Source of the DNA: Pezicula radicicola
Lineage: Eukaryota; Ascomycota; Leotiomycetes; Helotiales; Dermateaceae
Assembly: GCA_003008705.1 (NCBI GenBank)
Contig: PDUO01000007.1
Location: 1,109,350 to 1,173,349, forward strand
Length of the DNA stretch: 64,000 nt
Reading direction: 5' to 3'
In this document: one piece after another, positions 22,579-35,361 of the stretch
Layout: each line of letters starts with the position of its first letter
How positions within the stretch are numbered: the stretch's first letter is position 1
Program-made: the position numbers and the translations under genes
Notes under the pieces: model-generated
What the model was told of the DNA's origin: nothing
Seen by the model: the letters and a program-made list of their open reading frames with translations, nothing else
The model's database searches: none

Positions 22579-25021
22579 TGTGTATGTATGATTCTGGACA
22601 GGAAGAAATGTATTGATAGCTGTAGTGAGTGGAATAAGTCTGCTTGTACAATGAATGACAAGAGTGTTCTTTGGGAATGTTTAGCAATTATGGTTCTTGA
22701 TTTAAGAGCCACTGGGTTCTAATGTTTCAGTGGTGGTAGTAATCTTCATGCTGTGGCTACCAAAAATACAATATTCATCAATCTTCCCACTGAGACAGAA
22801 CGAAACAGAGACATTCAAAGAACGTCTTGCCTATCCTAGCGAAAATCATAGAATCATCTTCTGCACAGTACTAACTGATTTCAGCCTTTCGCTAAAATCT
22901 TCAAAACCCATCCCACTTACTATAAATCTTATCTAAATAACGATAGATTTGTAAAGCTGAAGTTATCCTTTATAGATAGCTTATTAGAATAGCTTTAAGG
23001 GATATTTTGGTACGGCTAGATATATTGTTTGTTTATGAAGTGTAAGTGCTGCACTAGATTAGAAGGAATAGATATAAAGTACTTAGTAAAAGAGTAAGTA
23101 ATAAACTAGTAAAGTATTTAACAATATCCTAAGTTCCTAATCTAAATACTAATACTTTCTACTAGATATAAAGCACCAAGTGTGCTACAGTATACAGGAG
23201 GAAATAGGGTCTGTTGAATGGCATGGTTATTGGGAGTAACATGTGGCGGAAATGTGGTTGTATTCTGTAAGGGAACTGGTGCGTGGGAATGGGTCTACTG
23301 TACTTGTAGTAGGAGGACTATTCCCATTTCATTCAACAGGGTCTTAGAATATTACGAGGGTGGCATGGATTAGAGGGTAAGGGCAAGAATACTCGAGTAC
23401 TACACAGTGCTTAAAGAAGATCATATGATTTCCCTCATGTATGTAAACCCCCCTCGTCGCCCTTTTGAGTTCCTCAAACAGGTACTGTACTGTACTCGAG
23501 TACTACACCATACCGTGCCAGTACTCATCCCATACACAACCGAATCCAACTCCCAAATATCCAGTCTCAACACAGTACTTCGTATAATCCAACTTCCAAC
23601 AACAGCTAGCAAATGTTGGATAGTACAGCATCAGTAGTCTCAAACCCCCGTTTTATGTAGGTTACAATAACATACAAAATTCTAACCACCCACTCCCAAA
23701 TCTCTATCCATCCATCCCTAAAAGAAGCCATAAAAGTAAGCAATCGTACGATACTCTCCAACAAAAACAACGCACTAGTTCTCAGCCTCGTATGAAAATA
23801 CGATTTTGTTTGTTGGACTACTACCGGTAGCTTGGTACGACACAGTAAGAAGTAGGAGTACGAGAGAGGATAAAGGGAGATTCTCGTTTGATCATCGAAA
23901 AAATCCCTGTCTTCAACTCCTCGATTTTCACGAACTATATCATGTACCTCATATCGGTTTCAGAAACCCCTACCTCGCTTCCCTAGCCTCCCTTCCCTCC
24001 CCCCTTTACTAGTACAGTATATTGTTTAGCGAGTTTGCCCTCCGTCTTTCTCCCTCTGCTCTGTCCCCTTACAACAACCACCACACCACGTCCAAAAAAT
24101 TATGGCTAAAATCTTACTGAGAAAAAAAAAGGGGGGTTTCCTTGTTTCAAAGTAAATATCTTAACTTCTACGGAGATTTAGAATTTTTTTTTTAAAAAAA
24201 CGTAGTACCTACTTCATTCACAATGGAAGTCCTGAGAGTCAGAGTTGACGTTAACTTACCCGTATGTAAGCGAAGCAGATGATCTCCAGGCACTCTTGTG
24301 TACGAAAGGTACCTTCTTACTGGTACACTACCTATAAACCGGTATCTACCGTGCCACCCTCGAAAGTGTTTTAATGCTGATCAGTTTTATTCCGTTTTGT
24401 TTTGGTGGAAGATCATATCCCGTCTCGCCCGTCCCGTTTTACGCTTGTAATAATATGTCCGAGCATTTCAAATTTAATGCTTTAAAACCCGAGAACTTGG
24501 TACGAAAGTACCTTTAAGAACTTCCTAGGGCTGCGCGCAACTTCATAACTCGGAATCTACCTTCGTAGAAGAAAAGTGTATAGTAGACATGGTGGATGAG
24601 GTGTGGAAGAAGATAGGTATGATGAGAGGTTAAGAATCTTTAATTTGACCATTACTATAATGTATACCGTATTTCCATCGCATCGGATCTCAGATCTCAC
24701 AAACCCCATCCCTTGACTTCCCAACCGCGACCAACAGCTTTTATATCCCATTAACCACCTTCTCACATCTCTTCCATTCTGTAAGCATGCATCTTGATGC
24801 TACTTACTCTCCAACCCATGCATACCCCAAAATAATCGAAACATTGAGAATAAGACCCCAGGTATCTCGTGCCGAAGGACCTTCTTAAATCTGAACGCCT
24901 CGTGAACGCCCCAGGGTTTTAGTTATATGAAGTGAAGCTCAAGATCAAGTTTTCCCATCTATCGTATACTATCGCATACTTAAATCGACCACTCGTTCCA
25001 ATTCGTCGTGCATCGCATATT
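22579..25021. other. Long intergenic region with AT patch and short repeats
   Basis: No gene is supported over 2.4 kb. An AT-rich patch lies at about 22925-23165, an inverted-repeat element at 23211-23339, and two copies of ACTCGAGTACTACAC near 23391 and 23494. Homopolymer tracts (A9G6 near 24122; T10 then A7 near 24185) follow, with GTACGAAAGGTACC/GGTACGAAAGTACC words near 24301 and 24499. Pyrimidine-rich stretches suggest UTRs or decayed DNA. Confidence 0.5.
23211..23339. mobile_element. Small inverted-repeat element (possible MITE)
   Basis: CTGTTGAATGGCATGG at 23211 is matched by CCATTTCATTCAACAG ending at 23339 (14 of 16 bases inverted). The word GGGTCT touches both ends. The interior has no coding capacity and lies in a gene-free tract. 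A chance hairpin cannot be excluded. Confidence 0.35.
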
Positions 25022-25864
25022 TTACTTCTGCCAGAACCAGTACTCAGCAGCGTATTGAACCTCGAAAGTAGCAGGCATGCCGGCGCAGGTGGCCGGTGGG
25101 TTTCCTCCAGCTGTGTTGATCCGGTAAATCTCCTCAAGATTTCCGGTCGCTCCATCACGAGTTAATAATTTCAACCAAGCAACAGCTCCATCTCCGACAT
25201 TATCTTGTCCTACAACGGCTGCAGCTGGTGCAGCGACTGAATTGTTCTTAGCGGAAGGCGCAAATCCGAGATCCATGGCTGGTGTATTGAGATTGAAGGT
25301 TGGGGTTGTGGAGTTGGGGAAGTAATGGTGTCCGGAGATGGCGAGGTTGGCTGGGGAGAGGGTTGATTGGTCTTGGGTTGTGAGGTTGAATGAGAGGGCT
25401 ACGGCTGGGAGCATGCTTAGTAGGTCTGGGTATGTGGATGCGACGCAGGTTGCGTTGTAGAGAGTTGCGACTGCGCCGAGGGCGACTGGTGCGGCTGTCG
25501 TATTGGTTGTTGAGCAGGAGTAGTTCTGGGTGCCGCGTCCGATGGCTACATGCTTGAGAGTGAGACCTGTGCTTGGTACTGGAAGAGGTGTTGGAGCTGA
25601 AGAAGGGATATGTTAGTCTTGTTTAGGAGTTGAGTAGGGAAGGGTCAGCTCACAAGCTACAGGCATGACTGCGTTGTTCATATCGCAAACTGGTGCAGAA
25701 GACATCTGTTTCCCAGCCTGAACCTTCGAACCCAACAATGAGAAGTATTCCGACAAGATCTTCATCTCTCCAGGCGACGCCTTCCCATATGAAAACTCAG
25801 CCGTTGGTGCAGAGAAAACACTTGCGCACAGCGCAGTGACTACGACCCAGATACTAGAACGCAT
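25022..25864 (-). CDS. Secreted DUF3455 protein (261 aa)
   Basis: Exons on the minus strand are 25864-25654 and 25596-25022; the intron (25653-25597) has gtgagc...cttcttcag with a GACTAAC branch. The start MRSSIWVVVTALCASVFSAP is a good signal peptide. The mature protein shows DUF3455 features: LTLKHVAIGRGTQNYSC, YFPNSTTPTFNL, WLKLLTRDGATG near the middle and a C-terminal TCAGMPATFEVQYAAEYWFW. Several N-glycosylation sequons are present. DUF3455 proteins are abundant in ascomycete secretomes, often called malate dehydrogenase-like, but no activity is established. It stands alone between two long gene-free stretches. Confidence 0.88.
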
Positions 25865-27574
25865 AGCTGCTTGGTGGGCGAGAGTTCGAAGTAGATAGAT
25901 AGGTAGGTTGGAAGGACGTGAGGTATTAGGCGACTAGGAAAGATCGAGGAGTGGAAGGAAAACCGAGAGAGAAGACGCAAAGAAATAGACACCGAACAAG
26001 AAAAAAAAAGAGAAAACAGGTGGGTGATGAGATCGGATTATGGAAAGATGAGATAGATGGCGCACAGATGAAGAGGAGGCTTACATTTACAGTTGGGTTT
26101 GAGAAGCGTCTTATACAAAAGGTTTGGGTCTGCATGTCAGCGGCACGACTTGCCCACACCCACACTCCCAGAATTCATTTGGAGTATCTAATCCTGGAAC
26201 CCTGGAATCCTGGAAATACTGACAGCCGCTTAGTGTGCAGTAGTGGGTGGTACTGTACAGTATACAGTACAGTACTGTGTGGTGGTACGGTGGGCAAAAA
26301 GAAAAATATCCATGGCGGCAACGGTGCAGAAAGTTCTATAAACAGGGTCATCAAGAGTAACGTGGACTGACTTATTTTGGCTGTAGCGACGCTGTGAGTG
26401 GCTGGCCTGATCTGTGGGCGTCTGCACGGCGGGAAGCGACGAGGGACTTGGGCCTGTCATTTGTGAGGGGTCCCCGGCAGTGGATTGGCCTTAAACTAAA
26501 CGCTGGGGCCGCGATGGTCCTCGACCGCTTGATCGACAAATCAGCAGCGATCATGAGGGGTCTTTTTCACTTTGCCGTAGGGTTCGCGAACTGGTCGGCG
26601 CAAGAAACATCTCGCGTCTGAGGTCTGAAGTTTCCCCTGCGACCTTCAGACTATCAAACAGGAGATCTGGAGTGTGCGAAGAACAATCCCAGGACCACCA
26701 CATGTCCAAAGCTCAAGAGCCCCCCTTATCCATTACAATTAGGAAGGCGTTCCTCAGTTGTTTGAGGTCCGAGTTACATTATTATTTCAACACTTGTCGG
26801 CTCGGTAGCAGAGTCATCATTAGGCTGTATGTACCTTTCGAACCTTTCGTACTCTTACAGTCTGCTCCGTAACTCATGCAGGTTCCAATGCACGCTTGGG
26901 CAATCTTCCGCTTGTGAGACCGTGACTGAAAGTACTTTACCTGACACCTGATCAATTGCCAATTAATCAATTCTCTAGGCTAATGTATCTGCCAAGTAGA
27001 GGACCACGTACTTCGGCACCACACGTTGTGCTACCGCAGTCATCTGTACCGAGTGCCTCTTCTGGATAGCCGCGTCCAAGACTGTCAGCGACACGCTCTT
27101 CTAAGCTTCCAAGAGATCCATAAGCGCGATCAACTAGCATCTTATTATCGCCGGAATAAGTATTGGCGTAGAATGCTTGACACCTTCGAAAAGAAGCTAT
27201 TCATAGAGTCGCGGTCTTCCAATTGGCCGGGCGCTTACCCGCTGCGAAAATAGATCTTGCGCAATCAAAGATGGAGGCTCTTTCGAAACTTCATCCAATC
27301 AGAGCATCGGCCCGGGATCTCTACCAATTATCAGGTCGATCATCGGAAAGAAGCTTCGATCCTACGGTGGAGATTCCAAGGCCTCCAAAGTCTGGAGTCG
27401 CCCATCTTAAAATATCTCGTCGTTAATTCTTGTCTCTCCATCTCAACTACCATGGCATATCGCCTTCCTATTGGTCTATCTTATGAGTATTGTAATATTG
27501 GTTCTTGGGACGTACCAGGGAAATCATTCCGAAAGCTCTATTGTAGCATAGTATTACAAAAGTACAATGTCGTC
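25865..27574. other. Intergenic with a near-palindrome; no supported gene
   Basis: About 1.7 kb without a credible gene. Around 26250-26278 lies a near-perfect palindrome built from ACTGT/ACAGT words (TACTGTACAGTATACAGTACAG). The first 150 bases hold the presumed promoter of the DUF3455 gene, including an A9 run near 26001. Confidence 0.45.
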
Positions 27575-29975
27575 TCACGACCCCTTCAATTTTCCATTGA
27601 ACCCTTCCTGCTGCCAGTCGCCATGCACCGAATCTGCTCCCTTGGCAGCCCCTGCTGCAGCGGCTATTGCAGCATTTCCCAGATTGCTCGCCTGCTGCTC
27701 TGTTGAACTCGTCCCAAGCCAATATAGCGTAAGGAAGACGATAAAATGCAATGCTACGCAGTACCCTGCAAACAAGTTCCGGCTCGTCCTAGTCGCCAGA
27801 ACCATTCTTGTAATCGAGAAAACAATCCGCTCTGGTAAACTCATACGCTTATAAGCACGCGCCGATTCTCGTCCCCGAAATGCCGCAAAGGGAGAAATAT
27901 TGGATTCGTACGCCGAGCGATACCGATCCAAGGCAAGCCCAGAAGAAGTGCTTGGAGACATTTGAATTGTCGATGGGTTTGGATTCGTTGCGTATGATGA
28001 GGCTGATGATGCCTGCCCAGATCGGTTATACGTAGATACGTATCTTGTTTTCTCATACAGATTGAGATTATCCTTCTGAAGAGATGCAATCTCTTGGCGC
28101 AACGCCGACACGGTACGATGGCTATCGGAAAGCTCAGTCTCCAATTGCGAGTTTCTCTTCTTGAATCGATCACGTTGAGCTGTGATCATTGGAAGAATGC
28201 CCGATCCGCCACCTACAGGTTCGCCAGATCTTAACACTTCCAGAGGAGTTGATCCTACACCAGAAGCTCGCGGATCGAACCCAGATATGATAGATGAGGT
28301 CGGCGAGACTCTTCCCCTCCGTGCCGCGAATGGGCTCGCCGAAGGGGCCACCGATTGAGGGTATCTGCTCGTATATGTACCTGCCACCGATGCACCTGAG
28401 GGGAACGCATTAGCAGTGTGCTGTTGCATGTTGGCGAGGTCGTTCTCCAAAGTCGCATTCAAGTGCTGCGACCTTTCTAGCTCTTCATTCGCCCTGGATA
28501 ATTCGTTCTGAATGGACTGGAGTCTACTCTGTAAGTCCTGATGGGAGACTCTCAGGATAGTCAGTTCATCACTCAGCTTCTTATTACGACCAAGTAATAA
28601 CTGCTCCAAGGTATCACCCTTGCCCTTCACAGCACCATTTTCAGAAGCTCCTTGAGACTGGGTTGCTTCCGTAATCTCTGGCGAGTCATCATCGTCACCA
28701 GTGGAAAATTCGATGCTTTTCAATACCTCAAGCTCCTGCTTGACATCTTCATAGTCGCTCCATTTTTGGACCTTGGACTTCAGATTGTCACGCTCTTCCT
28801 TGAGCATTCCAATCTCTCTCTCGAACGTGCGTAATTTGCTATCGAGATCTCGAGTCCTCGCATCTCTTTCAACCCGAGAGGCATCTAATTTTCTCAGAAG
28901 TGATGAATTCTCTGACCGCATTCGCATGAAAGCTGGATCGTCCTCTAAAGCTAAAGCAGGTTGACTCGGAACTTGGGATGCTGACTGTGCAAGTTCAATC
29001 CGTAATTGTTCATTCCGGGCTTCGACTTCCGCCAATCGTACACTTGTCCGTTCTAGATCCGAATTTACCATTTCCAATTCCGCACTGGTGACATGCCCTC
29101 GACCATTATCATTTTCTGCGTCAGACTGCCCGAGCCGCTGAGACACCTCGTAGCTGGCCTTAATTTCATTCAGTAATCGGTCCTGGTTTTCCACTTTCTC
29201 CTCGAGCAGTTTCTCCTTTGCCTCCCAGTTGTCCTTCTTCTCCTCCAAAACAGCTGCCCATGACGTTTCAACCTCTTTCACCTTAGTTTCTAAGCCCTCC
29301 TCCAAAGTCTTTCTGGCTGCCCTTTCGTGTTCGAGTCTCGACTCAGTCTCTTCTAACTGCGATGTAAGTTTTGTGACATTCTTCTGCAGGTGCTCGTTCT
29401 CTTCCGTGACTTTTGGCAGTGTATCTTCAGACAATAGTAGCGAATCAACCGAGGCTTCTAGCAGAGGGTATGGATCTGGCGCCTCAGATAGTGAAGAGTA
29501 GACTTGCAGGAATGCCGAATTTGTAGACTTTGAGTGATTCGTGAGAAGGTCGATAAAGGTTTGATAAGCTATTATTCCTTTAAGTGAGCTTCAATTCATG
29601 TATGTCCATAGGGACATTACCCACCCTTCAGCAGAGCCTTGATCTCCCCCAACTTCGCAGAGTCCTCAAGCTTCCTAAAATCTTTCGTTTTCTGAGCAAG
29701 GTCCTTCCGCTGCACCGTGGAGTCTCTTTGGTATGCGACAATTTCGGATGCTGTATTATCGAGAGTTGAGACCATAGATGTCAGATCAATGTCTGTGGAG
29801 CCAGTCAGTCGCCGCCATATGGTAATTACCAAGGGCTCCTACTTCGCCATGCTGAAATTGCCTTCTGGAACTTGTTGTCCCCATCTTGTCCAGCAGCCAA
29901 AGGGCCTCCGCTGGATGGTGTTGCACCCTCTGCTGTCTTCGCGGCCTCCATGGCTGCCTCTGGGATGTCCGCCAT
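27575..29975 (-). CDS. COY1: Golgi coiled-coil membrane protein CASP/Coy1 (764 aa)
   Basis: Exons on the minus strand are 29975-29843, 29792-29625 and 29568-27575 (2295 nt). Junctions read SAWRNIDLTSMVSTLDNTAS and GEIKALLKAYQTFIDLL. CASP proteins are Golgi tethers whose long coiled coil projects into the cytosol from a C-terminal anchor. Almost the whole protein is heptad-rich. The C-terminal CASP domain contains SLPERIVFSITRMVLATR followed by a single membrane span (LHFIVFLTLYWLG) and a short tail. Introns have gtagga...cacag and gtgggt...aatag borders. It is divergent from the Vps3-like gene; both act in endomembrane traffic. Confidence 0.92.
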
Positions 29976-30332
29976 CGTGTTTCCAAACTCAAGGCGTATT
30001 CATCGATGTTATCTAAATCCCAACGTATTCCAGTTATTTAAATCGCAAATATTCCAGGGTTCGTTGCCGTGGAAGATGAATTGTACAGGTTCACGTTTGA
30101 TGCTCCCCTAACGTGTCCGGTACAATGATGTTTGGAGCTTCCCGTACGCGAGCCCGGACCGACCGACCCCAAAGCTACGCTGCCATACAGCAAGGCAACA
30201 CTCCACCATTTCCCAAGCAATACGACGTCTTACGTACTACGAATGATCGCAGAAGCTGGAGCCGAAGACAGTAATAAGGCGCACCACCTACGAATCATGA
30301 TATGACCGCACTTTGAAAATTCGCGCCTAGAG
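29976..30332. promoter_or_regulatory. Divergent promoter between CASP and Vps3-like genes
   Basis: A 357-bp interval between two opposite start codons. It contains no coding signal and must serve both genes. No individual motif is asserted. Confidence 0.5.
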
Positions 30333-33300
30333 ATGGCTTCAAATGACTCGGAGGAGCACTCCAGGAAGAGGAAGAGAAAGCGTCATACCCCGGAAACTGG
30401 ACCATATATTCTGCGAAGCCTCATAGACGACATACCTTTATCTGCAGAAGGCGATCGGGATGATATAGAGATCAATTGCGTGGAGTTCCTGGGTTGGTAG
30501 AAAGCTTCCAGTGTCTTGGGATTCAGCTAGATGTGCAACTTGCTAACTAAACAACTCATAGATTCAAACCTATACATTGGAACCTCTGCTTCCGAAATTC
30601 TACATTTTGTACAAATACCACCAGACCCATCTGACCCAGCTGGAAAGCCCTCATATATTCTAGCGTCAAGGCTTCCTCCAGCCTTTCACAACCCTTCCAC
30701 ATCTGCGAGGCCTGGCGTTCAGCAGATATTACTACTCCCGAAAGTTAATAAAGCGTGCATACTGTGCAACTGGACTGTCACATTTTACTCTTTGCCTGAA
30801 TTGAGTCCTGTTTTTGGAACAACACAAGTGCGACCATGTAACTGGATTGGAGGAATAGACTTGAACAGCGACATACATGCGCAGGATGGACCACCCATAG
30901 CTACTGTCCTGATATCTTTGAACAGGAAAATCCGAGTTGTTAAGATTGGAGAAGAACCTCGATCGCTCAGAGTAAAGCTATCTTGTGCAATCGCTACGTT
31001 TGTCCAGGCGCTAATTCTTTGATAGACAATTGATTTCGCTGGAAGCACAGTATCCATTCGCCGGGATTCATTCGCTTGTGTAGCTGATGCTCGTGCATAT
31101 GCTCTTCTAGATGTTGATCGCCAGCTTAAGATTCCCTTGTTTCCCATATCGTCGTTAGATGATTCACAGTCCGGATCCATTGGTGGCAGAGCAGAGGATA
31201 TTTCTGGTAATTCCGGTGGTGGAATCTCACGGAGTACATCTCATGCTGGCACTTCCTCAGGAGTTAACGATGACGGAGGCCATAGCAGGAGCACGAGTTT
31301 AGGTAATTTTATGACAGGCGCGTCTCGATCTGGGCGAGATACGCCTCCTTTCCGAGAAGCATCTCCAGCCCCAGTTGAGAGCCAACTACGGCCTGGCCAA
31401 CGAGATTCAAGTCCTGCCGCTCAAACGACAAAACCTCTACCTGCGACCCCTTCTGAAGTTGCCACAGCAGAGGCTGCTCCATCCACGCCAGTGTATTTGA
31501 AGCCACATATAGCATCTCCTACGCCACAAGAATTTCTTTTAGTTACCGGTACTGGACCACGAGATCCAGGGGTTGGCATGTTCGTGAATCTCGAAGGCGA
31601 TGTGACACGATCCACATTAGAATTTGATAAGTATCCCGATGAGCTTGTCGTTGATGGCCGAGGAGTTGGTGTTGATCCGACACCTGTAACTATCGATGAA
31701 GAGGAAGAAGGGTTTGTACTTGCAGCCATGGCTCGTGATTTTGGGGATGAACTCCGGTATGGTCTTGAGATTCAGCGTTGGGACCTTGACCCTGGAGAAA
31801 GCGAATCGACTAAGTTTTGGTTGGAAGAGCCAATCTTAACTGACTCGGAAGATCGTAATGGAACCTCAAAACTTGGATTACGGTCGGTGATAGATTCTGG
31901 GGAGGTCTACTTTGACGAGATAGTGGAAAAGCTCCGGATGAAGAAATTTCAGCCATTTGCATCAAGATCAATGGATGCGTCTATCCTCTCTTTACGAAGT
32001 TTAGACTCCCGAACTGCTACCTCATTACAAAGGGTGTCCGGCGAAAGAGAGCTTTTCGAAGCCAGGCAAGAAGAAGATTCTCCGCCCGAAGGGTGGGAAG
32101 ATCACCGAAATGAAGAAGAAGAGCAGTTCGCGAAGAGATTTGGGCAGTCAAAAACTCATGTAGTCGTCTGGTCCAAGAGAAAGATTTGGTGGGCTGTACG
32201 CAACCCATTGGCCTTACGTTGTGATGCAAGCCTTGTTGCTCTGCTGAGCAACGAAGCTCGAGCCGATCAGACTTATCCTCCACTTGATAGGGGAAAGGCT
32301 ATAGAAGTGATTAACTCACTTCGTAGCCGTGAGGCAAAGACCGAAACTGAGTTTATCAGTTTGGGTTATATCAGGCAACGAGCAGGCTTACTGCTTTTTA
32401 TGAGTCTCCTAGACGCGCTGGCCGAACAGCCTACAGAAAACGAGTTTCGCGCAGCCGAAGAAGCATTGCTTGAAGGATTCCTTGACCCACGTGTGATTCT
32501 AGCAATGATACCTTCCCTTCGAAACGAGATTATCGAGGGAAAGTACGGCATCTGGGTCCACGGCGGGGTCAAGGAGGCTGCTGATAATTTTGTAACCAAT
32601 GAGTTTTCCGACAACGATAATGCAAAAGATGGTACTATGTCTACACATATTCTTCACTTCTTAAAGCGATTCCTAACAGCATGGCGGCGTAAGAAGGGAT
32701 TTGGAAGCATTGCTGACGAGAATGAGGTGTTCAGAAGCGTAGATGCAACACTTTTGATTGTTTTGTTACTTTTGGATAAGAGCTCACCGCGAGGACCAGC
32801 AAAGAAGAAATCTCTCAGAGAAGAGCTCAATTCTTTTGTCGATGGCGGCGTGGACTGTTTTGACAGAGCAGTCTCTTTGTTGGAATCCCATCATCGTCTT
32901 TATGTTCTGAGTCGACTCTATCAGAGCCGAAAAATGGCTCGAGAAGTGCTTGCCACATGGCGGCGTATTGTGGACGGCGAGCGCGATGATGGCGGTGAGT
33001 TCAATGATGGTGAATCTAGGGTACATGAGTATCTCACGATCATCAGCAATCCGGCTCTAGTACAAGAGTATGGTGTCTGGTTAGCAACCAGGAATCCTAA
33101 GCTTGGTGTCCAGGTCTTCGCAGAAGACCGAAGTCGGGTTAGGTTTGAACCAACCCAGGTCGTTGGCATACTTCGAGAGGGCGCACCGGGCGCAGTCAAA
33201 GACTACCTTGAGTACCTCGTATTTGGAAAGAACCATAGCGAGTACGTCAATGAGCTTATAGCATACTATCTTGACATTGTAACGCACAAGCTCGAGGAGT

Positions 33301-34028
33301 CGGTAGAAGCAAGAGCAACACTGACACAAACTTACGAGTCGTATCGAGCATTGCGTCCTCCCAAACCGACGTACCGACAATTCATCACGGATAATACGAT
33401 CAATGAGGAATGGTGGCATAGCCGCCTCCGTCTACTTCAATTATTGGGTGGAAGTCAAGGTTCAGCTTCACACTACGACGTAGCGGCCATCCTAGCACGA
33501 ATCGCACCATACACTCAAGAACTCGTTCCGGAAGTTATCATACTTGACGGAAGACAATCTCACCACGAAGAAGCACTTAGGCTTTTAACTCATGGTTTAG
33601 GAGATTACGATACGGCAATCAACTACTGTCTTCTTGGTGGCTCAAGTATATACCATCCAATATCTGGCACCATGGCACGAGAAAGTTTGCCAACACGGGA
33701 TGAACAAGCTAGATTATTTCGCTTTCTACTCGCAGAATTTCTGCAGATTGAAGATATCAGTAACTGTGTCGAGCAAACTGGTAGTCTCCTCGAACGCTTC
33801 GGTGGCTGGTTCGATGTTGATGATGTCCTAAAATTGATTCCGGATTCTTGGTCGGTTGAACTTGTTTCTGGATTCCTTGTTAGTGCTTTGAGACGTATTG
33901 TTAGGGAGCGTAGCGAGACGATGGTCGCAAAGGCATTGAGTGGTGCAGAGAACTTGAAGATTACTGCAGAGTTGATTGGAAAGATAGAGGAAATTGGGCC
34001 GAAGGCTCAGGCTCAGGCTCAGAACTAG
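30333..34028 (+). CDS. VPS3: CORVET tethering subunit Vps3 / TGFBRAP1-like (1190 aa)
   Basis: Exons are 30333-30492, 30562-30971 and 31026-34028 (3573 nt). The first donor is weak (gttggt), but the join VEFLDSNLYIGTSASEILHF restores the start of a citron-homology (CNH) domain. The second join is EEPRSLRTIDFAGSTVSIRR. CNH blocks include VNKACILCNWTVTFYSLPEL. A disordered insert (about residues 235-340) separates these from VTGTGPRDPGVGMFVNLEGD. The C-terminal half carries Vps39-type helical repeats (ESHHRLYVLSRLYQSRKMAR; QELVPEVIILDGR). Vps3 links early endosomes as the Rab5-binding end of CORVET. The HOPS paralogue Vps39/Vam6 (AvaB) is the main alternative; the Vps3 call is from overall layout. 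Confidence 0.75.
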
Positions 34029-34900
34029 AGTAAATATGCCTACTGGACAAGTAGGTAGGTAAATAATGAAATGCAAATACCCAAGAGTCAGGTATCCCCA
34101 GCGTACATCACGTGGTTGGGGGGTTACCAACCACGGAATGAAAACCACGATGATTGTCAGCAGCGCACAAAAGGGAAGAATAATTGATTATTTCAGCTGA
34201 AGATCTACGCCGTGAACTCACATTTCTAGAAGTCCAGGGAATACGAAAGCATTTCCACCACTACTCCGACCAATTCCGTCGACTACAGCACTACAAATGA
34301 AAGTTGGCTGATTTCGCATCGCTCCGGGTGATAAATCGGCTGACTTTGGTGCTCGCCTAGCACATAGACGCGCAAAAATATCATACGACACCGCACTAAG
34401 TCTCACGAACAACACCACCATCACTCCATAACCCTCCAACCAGGTAAACCAACAAACCACAGCCTAGGAAATTCAGAAAAATTCCCTCCGCATTTTCCCA
34501 GAATACTCCACACTACCAAATCCATCATCCCAAAATCAGAAAGCGAGAAAAAGTTTAGCAAGCCTCCCGAGTCCCGGGCTCTTGTGACCTGTCCCAAAAT
34601 GGCCAAAATCAACAACCTAGGTAGTGAACAAATTTAACTTGACAACGTCACAAAGACCCTGGAGTCCTATATAGAGAAAACCCAATAATATAAAACCCCT
34701 CCTCCCAATCCGTCCCCCTCACAATGCTTTCCTTTCCTCCTCATCACACACAATAGTTGTGAACGGACATGCCAACGATAACAAACCTACAAAAACTCCA
34801 TCCTTTAAATAAAATAAGTCAACATCATTCATCAGGAGATAACCTACCTCCTCAATTCCTCTCACAAATCGACTATCAAAACATCGAAGCTATTACGAAA
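34029..34900. other. Intergenic, no supported gene
   Basis: Ordinary composition with a pyrimidine-rich stretch just before the next gene (34680-34760). An in-frame ATG at 34769 could extend the downstream gene N-terminally. No repeat or RNA gene seen. Confidence 0.4.
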
Positions 34901-35361
34901 ATGAGTGCTCGTGTTAAGAGAAATGCCGTGCTACTTGGTGTGACGGCTGTAGTTGGTGTTTGGGCCGCGCCGAATAGTATTGGGAAGACAGCTAGGAGAG
35001 AGGGATCATTTCTTGAGAATTCTGAAGCCTTTAAGGATATGAAGGATCAAGAAAGAAGAGAGATAGTTGAGCAAGATAGAATGTTAGTATTTCCCTTCCC
35101 TTTCGCACACCACCCTTTAACTCATCCTTTTTTAAAATCAAACAAACAAAAGACTTCACTTTCTAAAAACCTAGCAAGTTCAAGACTTTTAAAGTTTTTT
35201 CTAAGAATATTTACTAATTTTCTCTCTCTTTCTTTCGATACAACAGTGATACCATCCTCGACCGAACAAAGTTAATGGAAGAAGCTAAACGGAGGAAACC
35301 TTGGAATATGACCGCTTCAGAGAGAGCTGAGCTCAGCAGGATAAAGCATAATCAGGAATGA
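34901..35361 (+). CDS. Small single-span membrane protein (98 aa), uncharacterised
   Basis: Exons are 34901-35082 and 35247-35361 (297 nt), with a 164-bp pyrimidine-rich intron (gttagt...aacag). The join reads EQDRIDTILDRTKLMEEAKR. The N-terminus MSARVKRNAVLLGVTAVVGV is a basic flank followed by a short hydrophobic segment. The rest is charged and helical, ending near SERAELSRIKHNQE. The form suggests a mitochondrial or ER small membrane protein; I recognise no named family. Starting at 34769 would add 44 residues that look like leader, so the later ATG is preferred. Confidence rests on frame closure and the balanced charge pattern. Confidence 0.6.

Noticed and set aside
22161..22712. 183-codon antisense frame over the 3' end of the PPR gene
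   Set aside because: Composition and position fit a shadow of the coding strand; no family features.
34218..34615. Minus-strand open frames between the Vps3-like gene and the small membrane protein gene
   Set aside because: No domain, no splice support and no convincing amino-acid composition.
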